Positions 44,042 to 52,866 of a DNA stretch of 64,000 bases are shown in pieces. Position numbers and translations under genes: made by a program. The DNA is from Cognatishimia maritima (GTDB lineage Bacteria > Pseudomonadota > Alphaproteobacteria > Rhodobacterales > Rhodobacteraceae), in assembly GCF_900129685.1 (NCBI RefSeq), contig NZ_FQWM01000006.1:1-64000 (forward strand). Direction: 5' to 3'. Position 1 is the stretch's first letter, and each line of letters begins with the position of its first letter. The notes under the pieces are model-generated. The model did no database searches and was not told where the DNA came from. It worked only from the letters and a program-made list of their open reading frames with translations.

Positions 44042-47000
44042 CTACGCCGCCCCCTTGCGGAAAGGCAGGATCACGGCAGAGCCACGTTCGGCTTTTTCGA
44101 TCTCTTTGCGAATATGGGCCGCCAGCACACGCACGTTGGGTTCCAGCACCATACTGTCGTGGTCGCCCGGCACCTCGGTCACGTGGAGGTCATCCAAGAA
44201 CTGCCCCCAATCATTGTCATGCAAGACATACGTCCGTTCTGAATTCACCCAACGGTCTGCACCGACCTTCCAGGTGCCGACCAATGGCGGGCGATAAAGC
44301 GCAACGCGGCCTGTCCAAGGCTGCACGTCATACTTCGGCAGGGCGCGGTAGAAGGCAGCTTCGATCTCTGCATTGTGGAAATCTGTGCTGTCCTCTGCGG
44401 TCACCTCTGGCGCGCGGCGTTTGGACAGTTCCCACAGAACGCGGTTCTTGACCCATTTCCACAGAAACGCCGGGCCTTCTTTCTTAAGTTCCAACCACTT
44501 GATGCGCAGGCGGTCCTCTCGGGTCAGTGCGCGACGCACGGGCAAAGGCGTATCAAGCATCACCAAAAGCGAGACCTCCTCGCCCTCGGCTTTAAGCTGC
44601 CGCGCCAACTCATAGGCGGTCAAGCCGCCGCCTGAGAAGCCACCAAGCATGTAGGGGCCATGGGGCTGGACTTGCCGCAGTTCCACAAGGTAATCGCGCG
44701 CCGCCTCCACCAGATCGTCATGCGGAGCAGCGTCGCCAAACAACCCGCGCGCTTGCAGCCCGTAAAACGGCCGGTCCGCCCCAACAAGATGGGCAAGGTG
44801 GCGCAGGTTCAACACATTGCCATACATCCCCGCCACGAGGAAAAACGGTGTTTTGTCCGAGTCGCCAGCCTGATGCATCGGCACGATATGCGTATAGCGC
44901 CGTTCTGGTGCGATGGCAGTGGCGGCTTGGGCCGGGGCATCTGTCGCCGTTGCGGCCTCTTCGCCGATGCGATCAATGATCAGGGCTGCGCAGGCTTCAA
45001 CCGTAGGGGCCTCAAACAGGACCGAGATCGGGAACTCTGTGCGATAGGCCTTTTTCACCATCGCAAACAGCCGCACCGCAATCAGAGAATGGCCGCCAAG
45101 ATCAAAGAAGTTGTCCTGAATTCCGACCTGTTCGATGCCCAGAAGGTCCTGCCAAAAACCGGTCAGCGTGCGCTCGACATCATTGCGGGGTGCAACGAAA
45201 TCAACGTCGAGATCAGGGCGTTCAAATCCCTGACTGTCTTGATCGGCTGCGGCACTCACATCGTTAACCTGCCAGAGCAGGTCATCAACATCGACGGAAC
45301 TGACAACAACGCTGCTTTGGCCAAGGGCCATGGCACGGCGCAGGGCCTCTGGCCCCTCATCAGCGGTGATGCCCATAGCGAGCGTGTCTTGCAGCCTTTG
45401 TTCATTCGCTGACAGCGCGTGACGTTGTGCTGGCGTATCCCGCACCAATTCAGCTTCGCGCGGTGCAGGCAGCGATTGGGGTGAAAACGCGCTTTCCAAA
45501 CGTCGGAGGGTCAGGCCATCGACCTCGACACAGACGCGACCTTGGGTGTCGGCAAGCACAATGTCAAAGCTGACGCTGCCATCAGACGACGCACCGCGCA
45601 CGGCTTTAACCCAGCTGTGCACGGTTGTGGGCAAAGTGCCATAATGACGCAACGCCCCGTAGGAAACGGGCACCCAAAGGTGGCGGGCTGTGTAGCCTTC
45701 GATCAGCGACATCGCCCAGCCGGTCCCGATGTCCAAGAGACCCGGATGAAGCGGAAGCGTCTGTGACGCCTTTGCCAAATCATCATTCAGCGACAGCACC
45801 GCAATGCCCTCACCCGCGCCCAGCGCGTATTGGCGCAGGACATGCCAATGTTTACCAAAGGCCAAATGGGCCTCTTGCGGGGTCTTGAGGTGGCCGGTTT
45901 CGGCTTGGTCTCGTTGTGTATTGCAGCGCGCTGAAATCTGATCAAAGTCAAACGCTTGCGCAGGTTTCAAAGCGGCCATAGCAACCCTGCCCTCGGCGTG
46001 ACGCAGGAATGCGTCGCCGTGGTCAGACAAAACCTCGACCGCATAGCCACGGTCATCCGGACGCAGGTGGATTTGCACTTGACGTGAGGCGCTATCAGCG
46101 ACGTGCAGCGCACGCAGGAAGGTCAGGTCGCGCACCTCATAGGCGGCGTTTTCATTCAGCGCCTGCATCGCCTCAGCGATCAGTTCCAAATATCCTGTGC
46201 CGGGCATAATAGCAGCACCCTCGCGGGTGCGGTGCTGGTCTAGCATCCAGCAATTTGCCGTGGAAACCTCGGTTTGGAAGACGATTGTGCCGTCGCCATC
46301 CACGCGCACGCTTTGCAATGTCGGCGATGTGATATCCCGCGCAGTGCCTTTGTTGTTCTGGGTCGCGTCGCCCGCGATGGCATCAGCAGCCATGCCGACA
46401 TCGGACCAAATGCCCCAGTTCACCGCCGTGACCTTGGTTTTGTCGCCCTTGCGGCTGTCAGCATAGGCATTGAGGAAGGTGTTGGCCGCCACATAATCGA
46501 CCTGCCCTGCGGGCGTCAGGACGGTTGATGTGGAAGAAAACAGCGTCAGAAACTCCAGATCGCCATCCGCGAAAACCTGATCAAGCACCATTGTGCCGTG
46601 GATTTTTGGGGCCAGCACGTCTTCGACCTGTGCAGCCGTTTTGCTGAGCAAAGGCGCATCGTCAATTGCCCCCGCCGCATGGATCACACCATGGATCGCG
46701 CCGAATTCGTCGCGCAGGGTGTCAGCCGCCGCGCGCATGTCCGAGATGTTGCAAACATCCGCTGTCAACACGCGCAGCTTGCCGCCCAATTGCTCCAAGC
46801 TTTGCACGGTACGGATCAGACGCGCGTCTTTGTCGGTTTCATTGCTGAAGGAAGTGATCCGCAACCAGTCTGACCGGTCTGGCAATGCACGCCGCCCAAG
46901 AAGTGCGACATTGGCCCCGGCGCTAAGCATTTCACGCGCCACGCTGACGCCGATGCCACCGAACCCGCCGGAGATCAGGTAGGTTTTGCCTTTCTCCCAG

Positions 47001-50000
47001 TGTGTTTCCCGGCCTTCGGGCAAGGCAACTGCTTTATGAGACAATTCAAACCGTTTGCCGTCACGATAGGCCGCTTGGAAGGACCGAGGCGGTGCGATCA
47101 GGTCTTCGAGCAAGCAGTCATCCAAACCGTCGGTTTCAGCAACATCTATGCTGGCGCAGGTCATGCCCTGAACCTCGCGCGGCAAAACCCCAAGCGGGCC
47201 GCGGATGGTTGCCTTCTCAGGATAGGAGAGCGGCGCGCGACCCAAAGAGGCCGCGCCATTGGTCACACAGGTCACATGCACGGGCTGCGGCAGGTTTTCA
47301 TCAATGATCGCTTGCCCAAGGAAAAAGAGCGAATGAAAGCCCTGTTCCAGATTGCGATGGAAGAAACTGCTGCCGGGGCGGAAGGTTTCAGATGAGGTCA
47401 AAAGCCACATGTGTAGAATCCGGTTCGGGGCCTGCCCGCGTGCAATCAGTTCTTGCAACAACTGGTCGTAGCCTTCGCGCCCCCGTTCGGGGGAAAGCAC
47501 ATAGCGCGTATCAGACAGGCGGCCAAAGGCATCGCCGGTCACGACTTCGATCACGGAATGACCTGCTTCGCGCAGGGTCGCGGCAATCTTTGCGCCCTGC
47601 CCGGCTTCATCCACGAAAATCAGCCAAGAACACGGCTCCGTCAGCGCGAGGTTCTCAAGGGCGTCAACATCATATTCCGCCAGTCTTGGCGTCCAGACCG
47701 GGCGGTAGCCCCAGTTAGCGATGTCATCCTGCCGCGCGATATCGCGTGTTCCGGCCGCACCTGTCTCCTTCCGTTCAATGAAGTAGCGAGAGCGCTGGAA
47801 TTGATAGCTGGGCAGCAACGCCTTGTTGCGGCGCGCGTCGCCCCAGATTTGCGACCAATCAAACTGCCCACCACAGGCCCAAAGCCGCCCGAGGACCGAC
47901 ATGAAATATAGATCATCCGCGATCTCTTGCTCGGGGTGGCGCAGCGTTGAAATTGAACGCCCCTGCCCGACATCGGCGTGCATTCCAGCCAGCGAACTAA
48001 GCGCCTTGCCCGGTCCGACTTCAAGGAAGATGCGCCCAGGAACGCGGGCGAGTTCGCTGATACAATCTGAAAAGCGCACCGTACCCCGCAAATGGCGGAC
48101 CCAGTAGTCTGGGCTTGTGGCCTCCTCGGTGCTTAGTGCCTGACCGCTGCGGTTTGAGATGATCGGGATTTGCGGCGGGCTCAACTTGATGCTGCTGAGG
48201 TAGTCGCCGAAGTCCTTCAGGATCGGCTCCAACATCCGCGAATGCGCCGCGATGTTGATGGGAATGCGCTGCGCTTCGATATCTTGCGCAGCAAGCGATT
48301 GTTGAAGAACCTCAAGCGCTGCATCTGGCCCGGTCACGACAGTCAGTTCCGGCGCATTTTCCCCTGCAATGTCCAAATCATCGCCCAGCATTGGCTCTAG
48401 GGCGGCGCGGGACAATGGCACAGACAACATGCCACCTGCAGGCACGCGCTCAAACAGTTGGCCGCGCAGATACACAAGACCAATGCAATCCTCAAACGAC
48501 AGCACACCAGCCAGACAGGCCGCAGTGTTTTCGCCCATGGAATGCCCGACCAGCGCCTTTGGCGTTACGCCCCAGCTTTGCCAAAGCTGCGCCAGCGCGT
48601 ATTCCACAATCATAATCAGCGGCAGCTGAACAGAGGGGCGTTTCAGTTCCGCCTCTGCGGCCTCACGGCTCATGTCATTTGCCAGCCAAAGCGCCTTGGC
48701 ATCATAGTCTGCAAGGCCATCCAAAATTGCCAGCCCGGCATCCATCCAATCCTGAAACACCGGCTCTGTTTCATAAAGGTCCTGCGCCATCTGCACGTAT
48801 TGCGCGCCGCCGCCGGGGAACATGAAAACGACATCAGGCGTGTCAGCTTCGGCGCTGTGCGTAAAGACGCGGCGTTGGTCGTTCGCTTCGAGCAATTCTG
48901 CCGCTTCAAGTGGCGTTTCCGCAACCACCACGCGGCGTTTTTCAAAAGCACGCCGCCCCTTTTGCAAGGTGTATGCCACATCCGCCAGATCCACCTCTGG
49001 GTTGGCACGCAGGTAGGCCGCAAGGGCTGCGGTGTTTGCATCCAGGGCTTTGGTCGTGCGGCCTGAAATCGTCAGCAATTGAAATGGCCAGTCCGACGGT
49101 TCAGAGGCCGCGCGCGCGGGCGCTTCCTCTAGCACGACATGTGCGTTGGTCCCGCCAACGCCTAATGAATTCACGCCAGCCCGGCGCGGACCGCGATGGG
49201 CGGGCCAGACGCGGAGCGTATCGTTGACCTGAAAGGGGCTGGTTTCAAAATCAATAACCGGGTTTGGCTTTTCAAACCCAAGGCTGGGCGGGATCTGATG
49301 ATGATGCAGCGACAGTGCGGTTTTGATCAGGCTGGCCGCGCCTGCCGCAGTATCAAGGTGGCCGATATTGGTTTTGACCGACCCAACCCGGCAATAACCG
49401 CTTTCATCCGTCGTCTCTCGAAAGGCTTCGGTCAGCGCTGCGATTTCGATCGGGTCGCCGATATAGGTGCCGGTCCCGTGGCATTCTACGTAGTCGATTG
49501 TATCCGCTGTGACATCCGCCATGGCCAATGCATCAGCCACGGCATTTGCCTGCCCCCCAACCGAGGGGGCGAGATAGCCCGCTTTGTCAGACCCATCGTT
49601 GTTGACCGCAGAGCCACGAATAACGGCCCAGATATGATCCCCATCTGCCAGCGCATCCGCCATGCGGCGCAAGACAACCACACCGGCCCCGCTGCCAAAA
49701 ACTGTGCCTTCAGAGCGATGATCAAAGGCGCGGCAATGCCCGTCGGGTGATAGGATTTCGCCTTCTTCATAAAGGTATCCGCGTTTGTGCGGCATCTCGA
49801 TGGTCACGCCACCTGCCAATGCCATGTCGCATTCACCGTTCAACAGCGACTGGCAGGCATAATGCGCCGCCACCAAAGACGTGGAACAGGCGGTCTGCAC
49901 CGAAAGGCTTGGCCCTTTCAGGTCAAGGATATGACTGAGACGCGTGGACAGGAAATCTTTGTCATTGCCGGTGTGGCGCAGCAGGAACATGCCTGTGCTG

Positions 50001-50458
50001 TCGACCAGATCGCGGTTGGAGCAAAGGTTGAAATAGAAATAGCTGCCCATGCCGCAGCCGCCAAAGACGCCAATGGGGCCATCAAAATGCTCTGGCATAT
50101 GGCCCGCGTTTTCCAAGGCTTCCCAGCTGACTTCAAGGAACTGCCGGTGCTGCGGGTCCATAATCGCCGCTTCTTTGGGGCTGAGGCCAAAGAATTCTGC
50201 ATCAAAGTGATCAAAAGCCTCCAGAACCGAGGCTGATTTCACGTAGTTTTTGCGTTGCAGACGGGCCTTGCTTTCACCGGCTTCTAGCAGTTCAGCGTCG
50301 GTCAAAGGGGTGATGCACTCCACCCCGTCGCGCAAGTTCTGCCAATAGGCGTCCAGCGTCGCCGAGCCGGGCAAATGCGCTGCCATCCCTACGATTGCAA
50401 TGTCGTTATCTGTCCAGTCGCCTGAGCCTTGATTGTTTATCATAGTCCACTCGATCAT
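44042..50458 (-). CDS. Type I polyketide synthase KS-AT-KR-DH-ACP-TE
   Basis: A 2138-residue single-module PKS. KS about 17-445 (Cys191 in TACSTS, His327 in ECHGTGT, His367 in TNIGHLD). AT about 545-860 (Ser640 in GHSMGE, His739 in AAHS; extender probably malonyl, but not certain). KR about 915-1350 including its structural half (GGFGGIG at 1164-1170, Tyr1322 and Asn1326). DH about 1395-1660, placed after KR (His1409 with MPGTGYLEL; Asp1576 in HPGLLDIG). ACP about 1755-1830 (Ser1791). Thioesterase about 1870-2125 (Ser1942 in GFSGGG, Asp1969, His2100). All catalytic residues are present. The product would be a one-extension, reduced and dehydrated acyl chain released by the TE. ATG 50443 is an alternative start. 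Confidence 0.95.
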   Translation of the reverse strand: MIEWTMINNQGSGDWTDNDIAIVGMAAHLPGSATLDAYWQNLRDGVECITPLTDAELLEAGESKARLQRKNYVKSASVLEAFDHFDAEFFGLSPKEAAIMDPQHRQFLEVSWEALENAGHMPEHFDGPIGVFGGCGMGSYFYFNLCSNRDLVDSTGMFLLRHTGNDKDFLSTRLSHILDLKGPSLSVQTACSTSLVAAHYACQSLLNGECDMALAGGVTIEMPHKRGYLYEEGEILSPDGHCRAFDHRSEGTVFGSGAGVVVLRRMADALADGDHIWAVIRGSAVNNDGSDKAGYLAPSVGGQANAVADALAMADVTADTIDYVECHGTGTYIGDPIEIAALTEAFRETTDESGYCRVGSVKTNIGHLDTAAGAASLIKTALSLHHHQIPPSLGFEKPNPVIDFETSPFQVNDTLRVWPAHRGPRRAGVNSLGVGGTNAHVVLEEAPARAASEPSDWPFQLLTISGRTTKALDANTAALAAYLRANPEVDLADVAYTLQKGRRAFEKRRVVVAETPLEAAELLEANDQRRVFTHSAEADTPDVVFMFPGGGAQYVQMAQDLYETEPVFQDWMDAGLAILDGLADYDAKALWLANDMSREAAEAELKRPSVQLPLIMIVEYALAQLWQSWGVTPKALVGHSMGENTAACLAGVLSFEDCIGLVYLRGQLFERVPAGGMLSVPLSRAALEPMLGDDLDIAGENAPELTVVTGPDAALEVLQQSLAAQDIEAQRIPINIAAHSRMLEPILKDFGDYLSSIKLSPPQIPIISNRSGQALSTEEATSPDYWVRHLRGTVRFSDCISELARVPGRIFLEVGPGKALSSLAGMHADVGQGRSISTLRHPEQEIADDLYFMSVLGRLWACGGQFDWSQIWGDARRNKALLPSYQFQRSRYFIERKETGAAGTRDIARQDDIANWGYRPVWTPRLAEYDVDALENLALTEPCSWLIFVDEAGQGAKIAATLREAGHSVIEVVTGDAFGRLSDTRYVLSPERGREGYDQLLQELIARGQAPNRILHMWLLTSSETFRPGSSFFHRNLEQGFHSLFFLGQAIIDENLPQPVHVTCVTNGAASLGRAPLSYPEKATIRGPLGVLPREVQGMTCASIDVAETDGLDDCLLEDLIAPPRSFQAAYRDGKRFELSHKAVALPEGRETHWEKGKTYLISGGFGGIGVSVAREMLSAGANVALLGRRALPDRSDWLRITSFSNETDKDARLIRTVQSLEQLGGKLRVLTADVCNISDMRAAADTLRDEFGAIHGVIHAAGAIDDAPLLSKTAAQVEDVLAPKIHGTMVLDQVFADGDLEFLTLFSSTSTVLTPAGQVDYVAANTFLNAYADSRKGDKTKVTAVNWGIWSDVGMAADAIAGDATQNNKGTARDITSPTLQSVRVDGDGTIVFQTEVSTANCWMLDQHRTREGAAIMPGTGYLELIAEAMQALNENAAYEVRDLTFLRALHVADSASRQVQIHLRPDDRGYAVEVLSDHGDAFLRHAEGRVAMAALKPAQAFDFDQISARCNTQRDQAETGHLKTPQEAHLAFGKHWHVLRQYALGAGEGIAVLSLNDDLAKASQTLPLHPGLLDIGTGWAMSLIEGYTARHLWVPVSYGALRHYGTLPTTVHSWVKAVRGASSDGSVSFDIVLADTQGRVCVEVDGLTLRRLESAFSPQSLPAPREAELVRDTPAQRHALSANEQRLQDTLAMGITADEGPEALRRAMALGQSSVVVSSVDVDDLLWQVNDVSAAADQDSQGFERPDLDVDFVAPRNDVERTLTGFWQDLLGIEQVGIQDNFFDLGGHSLIAVRLFAMVKKAYRTEFPISVLFEAPTVEACAALIIDRIGEEAATATDAPAQAATAIAPERRYTHIVPMHQAGDSDKTPFFLVAGMYGNVLNLRHLAHLVGADRPFYGLQARGLFGDAAPHDDLVEAARDYLVELRQVQPHGPYMLGGFSGGGLTAYELARQLKAEGEEVSLLVMLDTPLPVRRALTREDRLRIKWLELKKEGPAFLWKWVKNRVLWELSKRRAPEVTAEDSTDFHNAEIEAAFYRALPKYDVQPWTGRVALYRPPLVGTWKVGADRWVNSERTYVLHDNDWGQFLDDLHVTEVPGDHDSMVLEPNVRVLAAHIRKEIEKAERGSAVILPFRKGAA

Positions 50459-50538
50459 CGATGTGCCGTCTGACCTTCGATTTGGGCCAGTGATTGCGAC
50501 TGTGAGTATCGCGCAATCGGAGCGCCAAATTGGTCAGA

Positions 50539-51927
50539 TCAAGGCGAATTAAGGGCGAATACCGCTGCCACATGGTCTTGGTTGAGCCACAGCGCCAAAC
50601 CCATCAACGCAAAGCCCAAAGCTGCAAATAAAAAATCGTGCAACGGGTCCCAGGTTCCTTGGTGGCGCGCAAGCCAAACCACCACTGGATAGACTGCCAC
50701 CATGGCCAGCCCATGCCCCACCAGCGCCCCAGCAAGGCCGCCGATCTCTACCCCCAACCAAAGTCCTGCAATCAACAGCACGGTCCGCGCCAGCGTCAGC
50801 ACAAAGAAGCGCCTTGTGTCGCCTGTCGCCAAGGCCGCCTGATCGTAGGTCAGAACAATCACCTGAGGCAGTTGGGCACAGGCAATCATTACCAGAATTC
50901 CGCCTGCGAGCCTATAGCGCGGGTCATAGAGCAGTTCGATGATCGGGCCTGACCACAGCGCCACCACGGAAAGTGCTGAAAGAAGCACAAAGGACAGGAG
51001 TATGCGCATCTTGCGAAGCTTTAGAAAATTGCTGCGGGATCCCTTTGGCGGGCGTTCGCGATAAATCGGGATCAATATTCGGCGTGTGACTGTCCCGCCC
51101 AACAGCAAAGGGAAACTCGCCAAAAAGAAGCCGATATTGTAAATACCCAGCGTCTCGAGCTGCAGATATTTGCCCAAGATGATCTTGTCGCCCTGGCTTA
51201 GGAAAAACCCTACAGCCGTACTGAGGAACACCCATTTCCCAAAGTTGATCAATTCAACAGAGGCCGTCTTGTCCCATGCCAAGCGATTGCGATGACCTGG
51301 CAAAAACCGTGTCAAAAGAATAAGTTGCACAACCGCGCCGAGAATTCCGCTGATCACAAGGGCCCAGACGCTCTGTAGGATATAGGCCGCGATGATCGCG
51401 ACGATCAGCGCGCCGATCTGTGTAACAAGTTCGATGATCGTTAGCCGCCCGAAATTGAGATGGCGGTTCGCTGTGTCCAGACGCGTTGGATTGAAGGCTG
51501 CAATAAACAGCGTGATGCCAATCGCCGGAAGCAGCTGCGTCAACAGCGGCGCATCAAAAAAATGCGCAGCAGGCGCAGCGAGAACGAAAGTCACCATCCA
51601 AAGGATAAACCCGCGCGCAATCTGGATGGTCCAAGCCGTGTCGAGAAACTTTGGATCATCGCCGCGTTTGCTTTGCATGATCGCGGGTGTGATCCCAACA
51701 TCTGAAAAGTTGTTCAGACCCTGCATGAACACGTAAACCAAAGCCATCAGACCAAAGGCTTCCGGGAACAACAATCGCGTCAGGATCAGGTTGGACGCAA
51801 GCCTAAGGACCTGACTGCCGCCAAAGCTGATCAGCGTCAGCGCGCCACCGCGCATCGCTTTGCTGGCCAGCCCCTCTCCGCGCAGCAGGTTGTTCCAACG
51901 TGCACCGACGCCGCCGAAGATCATCAT
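50539..51927 (-). CDS. Wzx-like oligosaccharide flippase (PST/MATE-type)
   Basis: A 462-residue protein with about 12-14 membrane helices; the N-terminal segment SFGGSQVLRLASNLILTRLL is typical of polysaccharide-transport family flippases. It would move undecaprenyl-linked glycan across the inner membrane. ATG overlaps the upstream GT2 stop (ATGA). The PKS starts 80 bp downstream on the same strand without a terminator between them, so the flippase is probably cotranscribed with the PKS-NRPS genes and might also move the hybrid product. Confidence 0.9.
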   Translation of the reverse strand: MMIFGGVGARWNNLLRGEGLASKAMRGGALTLISFGGSQVLRLASNLILTRLLFPEAFGLMALVYVFMQGLNNFSDVGITPAIMQSKRGDDPKFLDTAWTIQIARGFILWMVTFVLAAPAAHFFDAPLLTQLLPAIGITLFIAAFNPTRLDTANRHLNFGRLTIIELVTQIGALIVAIIAAYILQSVWALVISGILGAVVQLILLTRFLPGHRNRLAWDKTASVELINFGKWVFLSTAVGFFLSQGDKIILGKYLQLETLGIYNIGFFLASFPLLLGGTVTRRILIPIYRERPPKGSRSNFLKLRKMRILLSFVLLSALSVVALWSGPIIELLYDPRYRLAGGILVMIACAQLPQVIVLTYDQAALATGDTRRFFVLTLARTVLLIAGLWLGVEIGGLAGALVGHGLAMVAVYPVVVWLARHQGTWDPLHDFLFAALGFALMGLALWLNQDHVAAVFALNSP

Positions 51928-52751
51928 CGGCCGCGGCTCCAGTCGGCTTGGTCATTGTCTTGCGTTAGCCGCACCATCAAAGCCACTGAGGCATAGACCA
52001 AAAAGCTGAACGGATAGCTGAGCGCGGTCATCATCAATTGCGACCGCGCGTAGGGCCGTTTATCGTCATTCTTGATCAAGTGTGGGAACCGATCTGCGAT
52101 TTCGGTCACGCCCCGGTTTTGACGTCGGCGCACTTTGATCAAGTTGCGCCAACCTTCGGCAATGGGCCAGACATAGGTGCCGGGCACACCAAACCGTTCA
52201 CGCGGCTTGAAGTGCAGCCGCACGTAGGTGTCATCAGAGATGATGTCCGGAAACTCCCCCCAACGCGCACGGCCAGCGGTATTGACCGCAAACAGACCTG
52301 CTCCCGGCACGGATTTCGCCATGAAAGGCACACGCGACCAAAATCGCCCATAGGCGCGGCTGATCCGACTAGCGGCGGCCATTTGCAATGTGCCGCTGGC
52401 CCAAGCAGGCGTTTCGCGATCTAATGCGCGTTCCAGCTGATGGATGAGGCGTTTAGAGACCTGAACATCTGCATCCAGATAGACGCGAACATCACCCGTC
52501 GCCTGATGATCCCCCACGTTCAACGCATGCAGCTTGTTGCCAATAGTCAGGTCAATAACCACCATCTCCCACTGTTTGGCCTCTGCAAGCCGCACATAGC
52601 GTTCTGCAATGGCCACGGTTCGATCTTGGCAGCCGTTGGCGACCACTATGACCTGCGCTTCGTCCACGCGCTCTGATGCCAGCACGGCTTCTAGGCATGC
52701 GCTGATCCAGGATTCCTCATTGCTTGCCGGAATGATGATGCTCGTTTTCAT
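51924..52751 (-). CDS. Glycosyltransferase family 2
   Basis: A 275-residue GT2: TSIIIPASNEESWISACL, VIVVANGCQDRT, the DxD-like RVYLDADVQVS (about residues 90-100), SDDTYVRL and a QNRG segment near 214. A C-terminal hydrophobic helix suggests membrane association. It is the first gene of the long minus-strand run that ends at 36194 and is divergent from the GT4 gene at 52867, so the operon promoter lies in 52752-52866. Confidence 0.88.
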   Translation of the reverse strand: MKTSIIIPASNEESWISACLEAVLASERVDEAQVIVVANGCQDRTVAIAERYVRLAEAKQWEMVVIDLTIGNKLHALNVGDHQATGDVRVYLDADVQVSKRLIHQLERALDRETPAWASGTLQMAAASRISRAYGRFWSRVPFMAKSVPGAGLFAVNTAGRARWGEFPDIISDDTYVRLHFKPRERFGVPGTYVWPIAEGWRNLIKVRRRQNRGVTEIADRFPHLIKNDDKRPYARSQLMMTALSYPFSFLVYASVALMVRLTQDNDQADWSRGR

Positions 52752-52866
52752 TCGGTGCCCTGCCGTTTGTCGGCGTCTTTATGCTCGGCTTATTTTGCCA
52801 GATATGCTAACTCGATACCATGCGTCCATCGCGTAACCAGTAAAAAACGACAATCGAGCGGCGACC

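Noticed and set aside
38314-50458. Siderophore cluster interpretation
   Set aside because: No receptor, siderophore exporter, catechol or hydroxamate tailoring gene is near. The luciferase-like domain alone is not sufficient evidence, and the iron-type ABC permease at 58-60 kb is unlinked.
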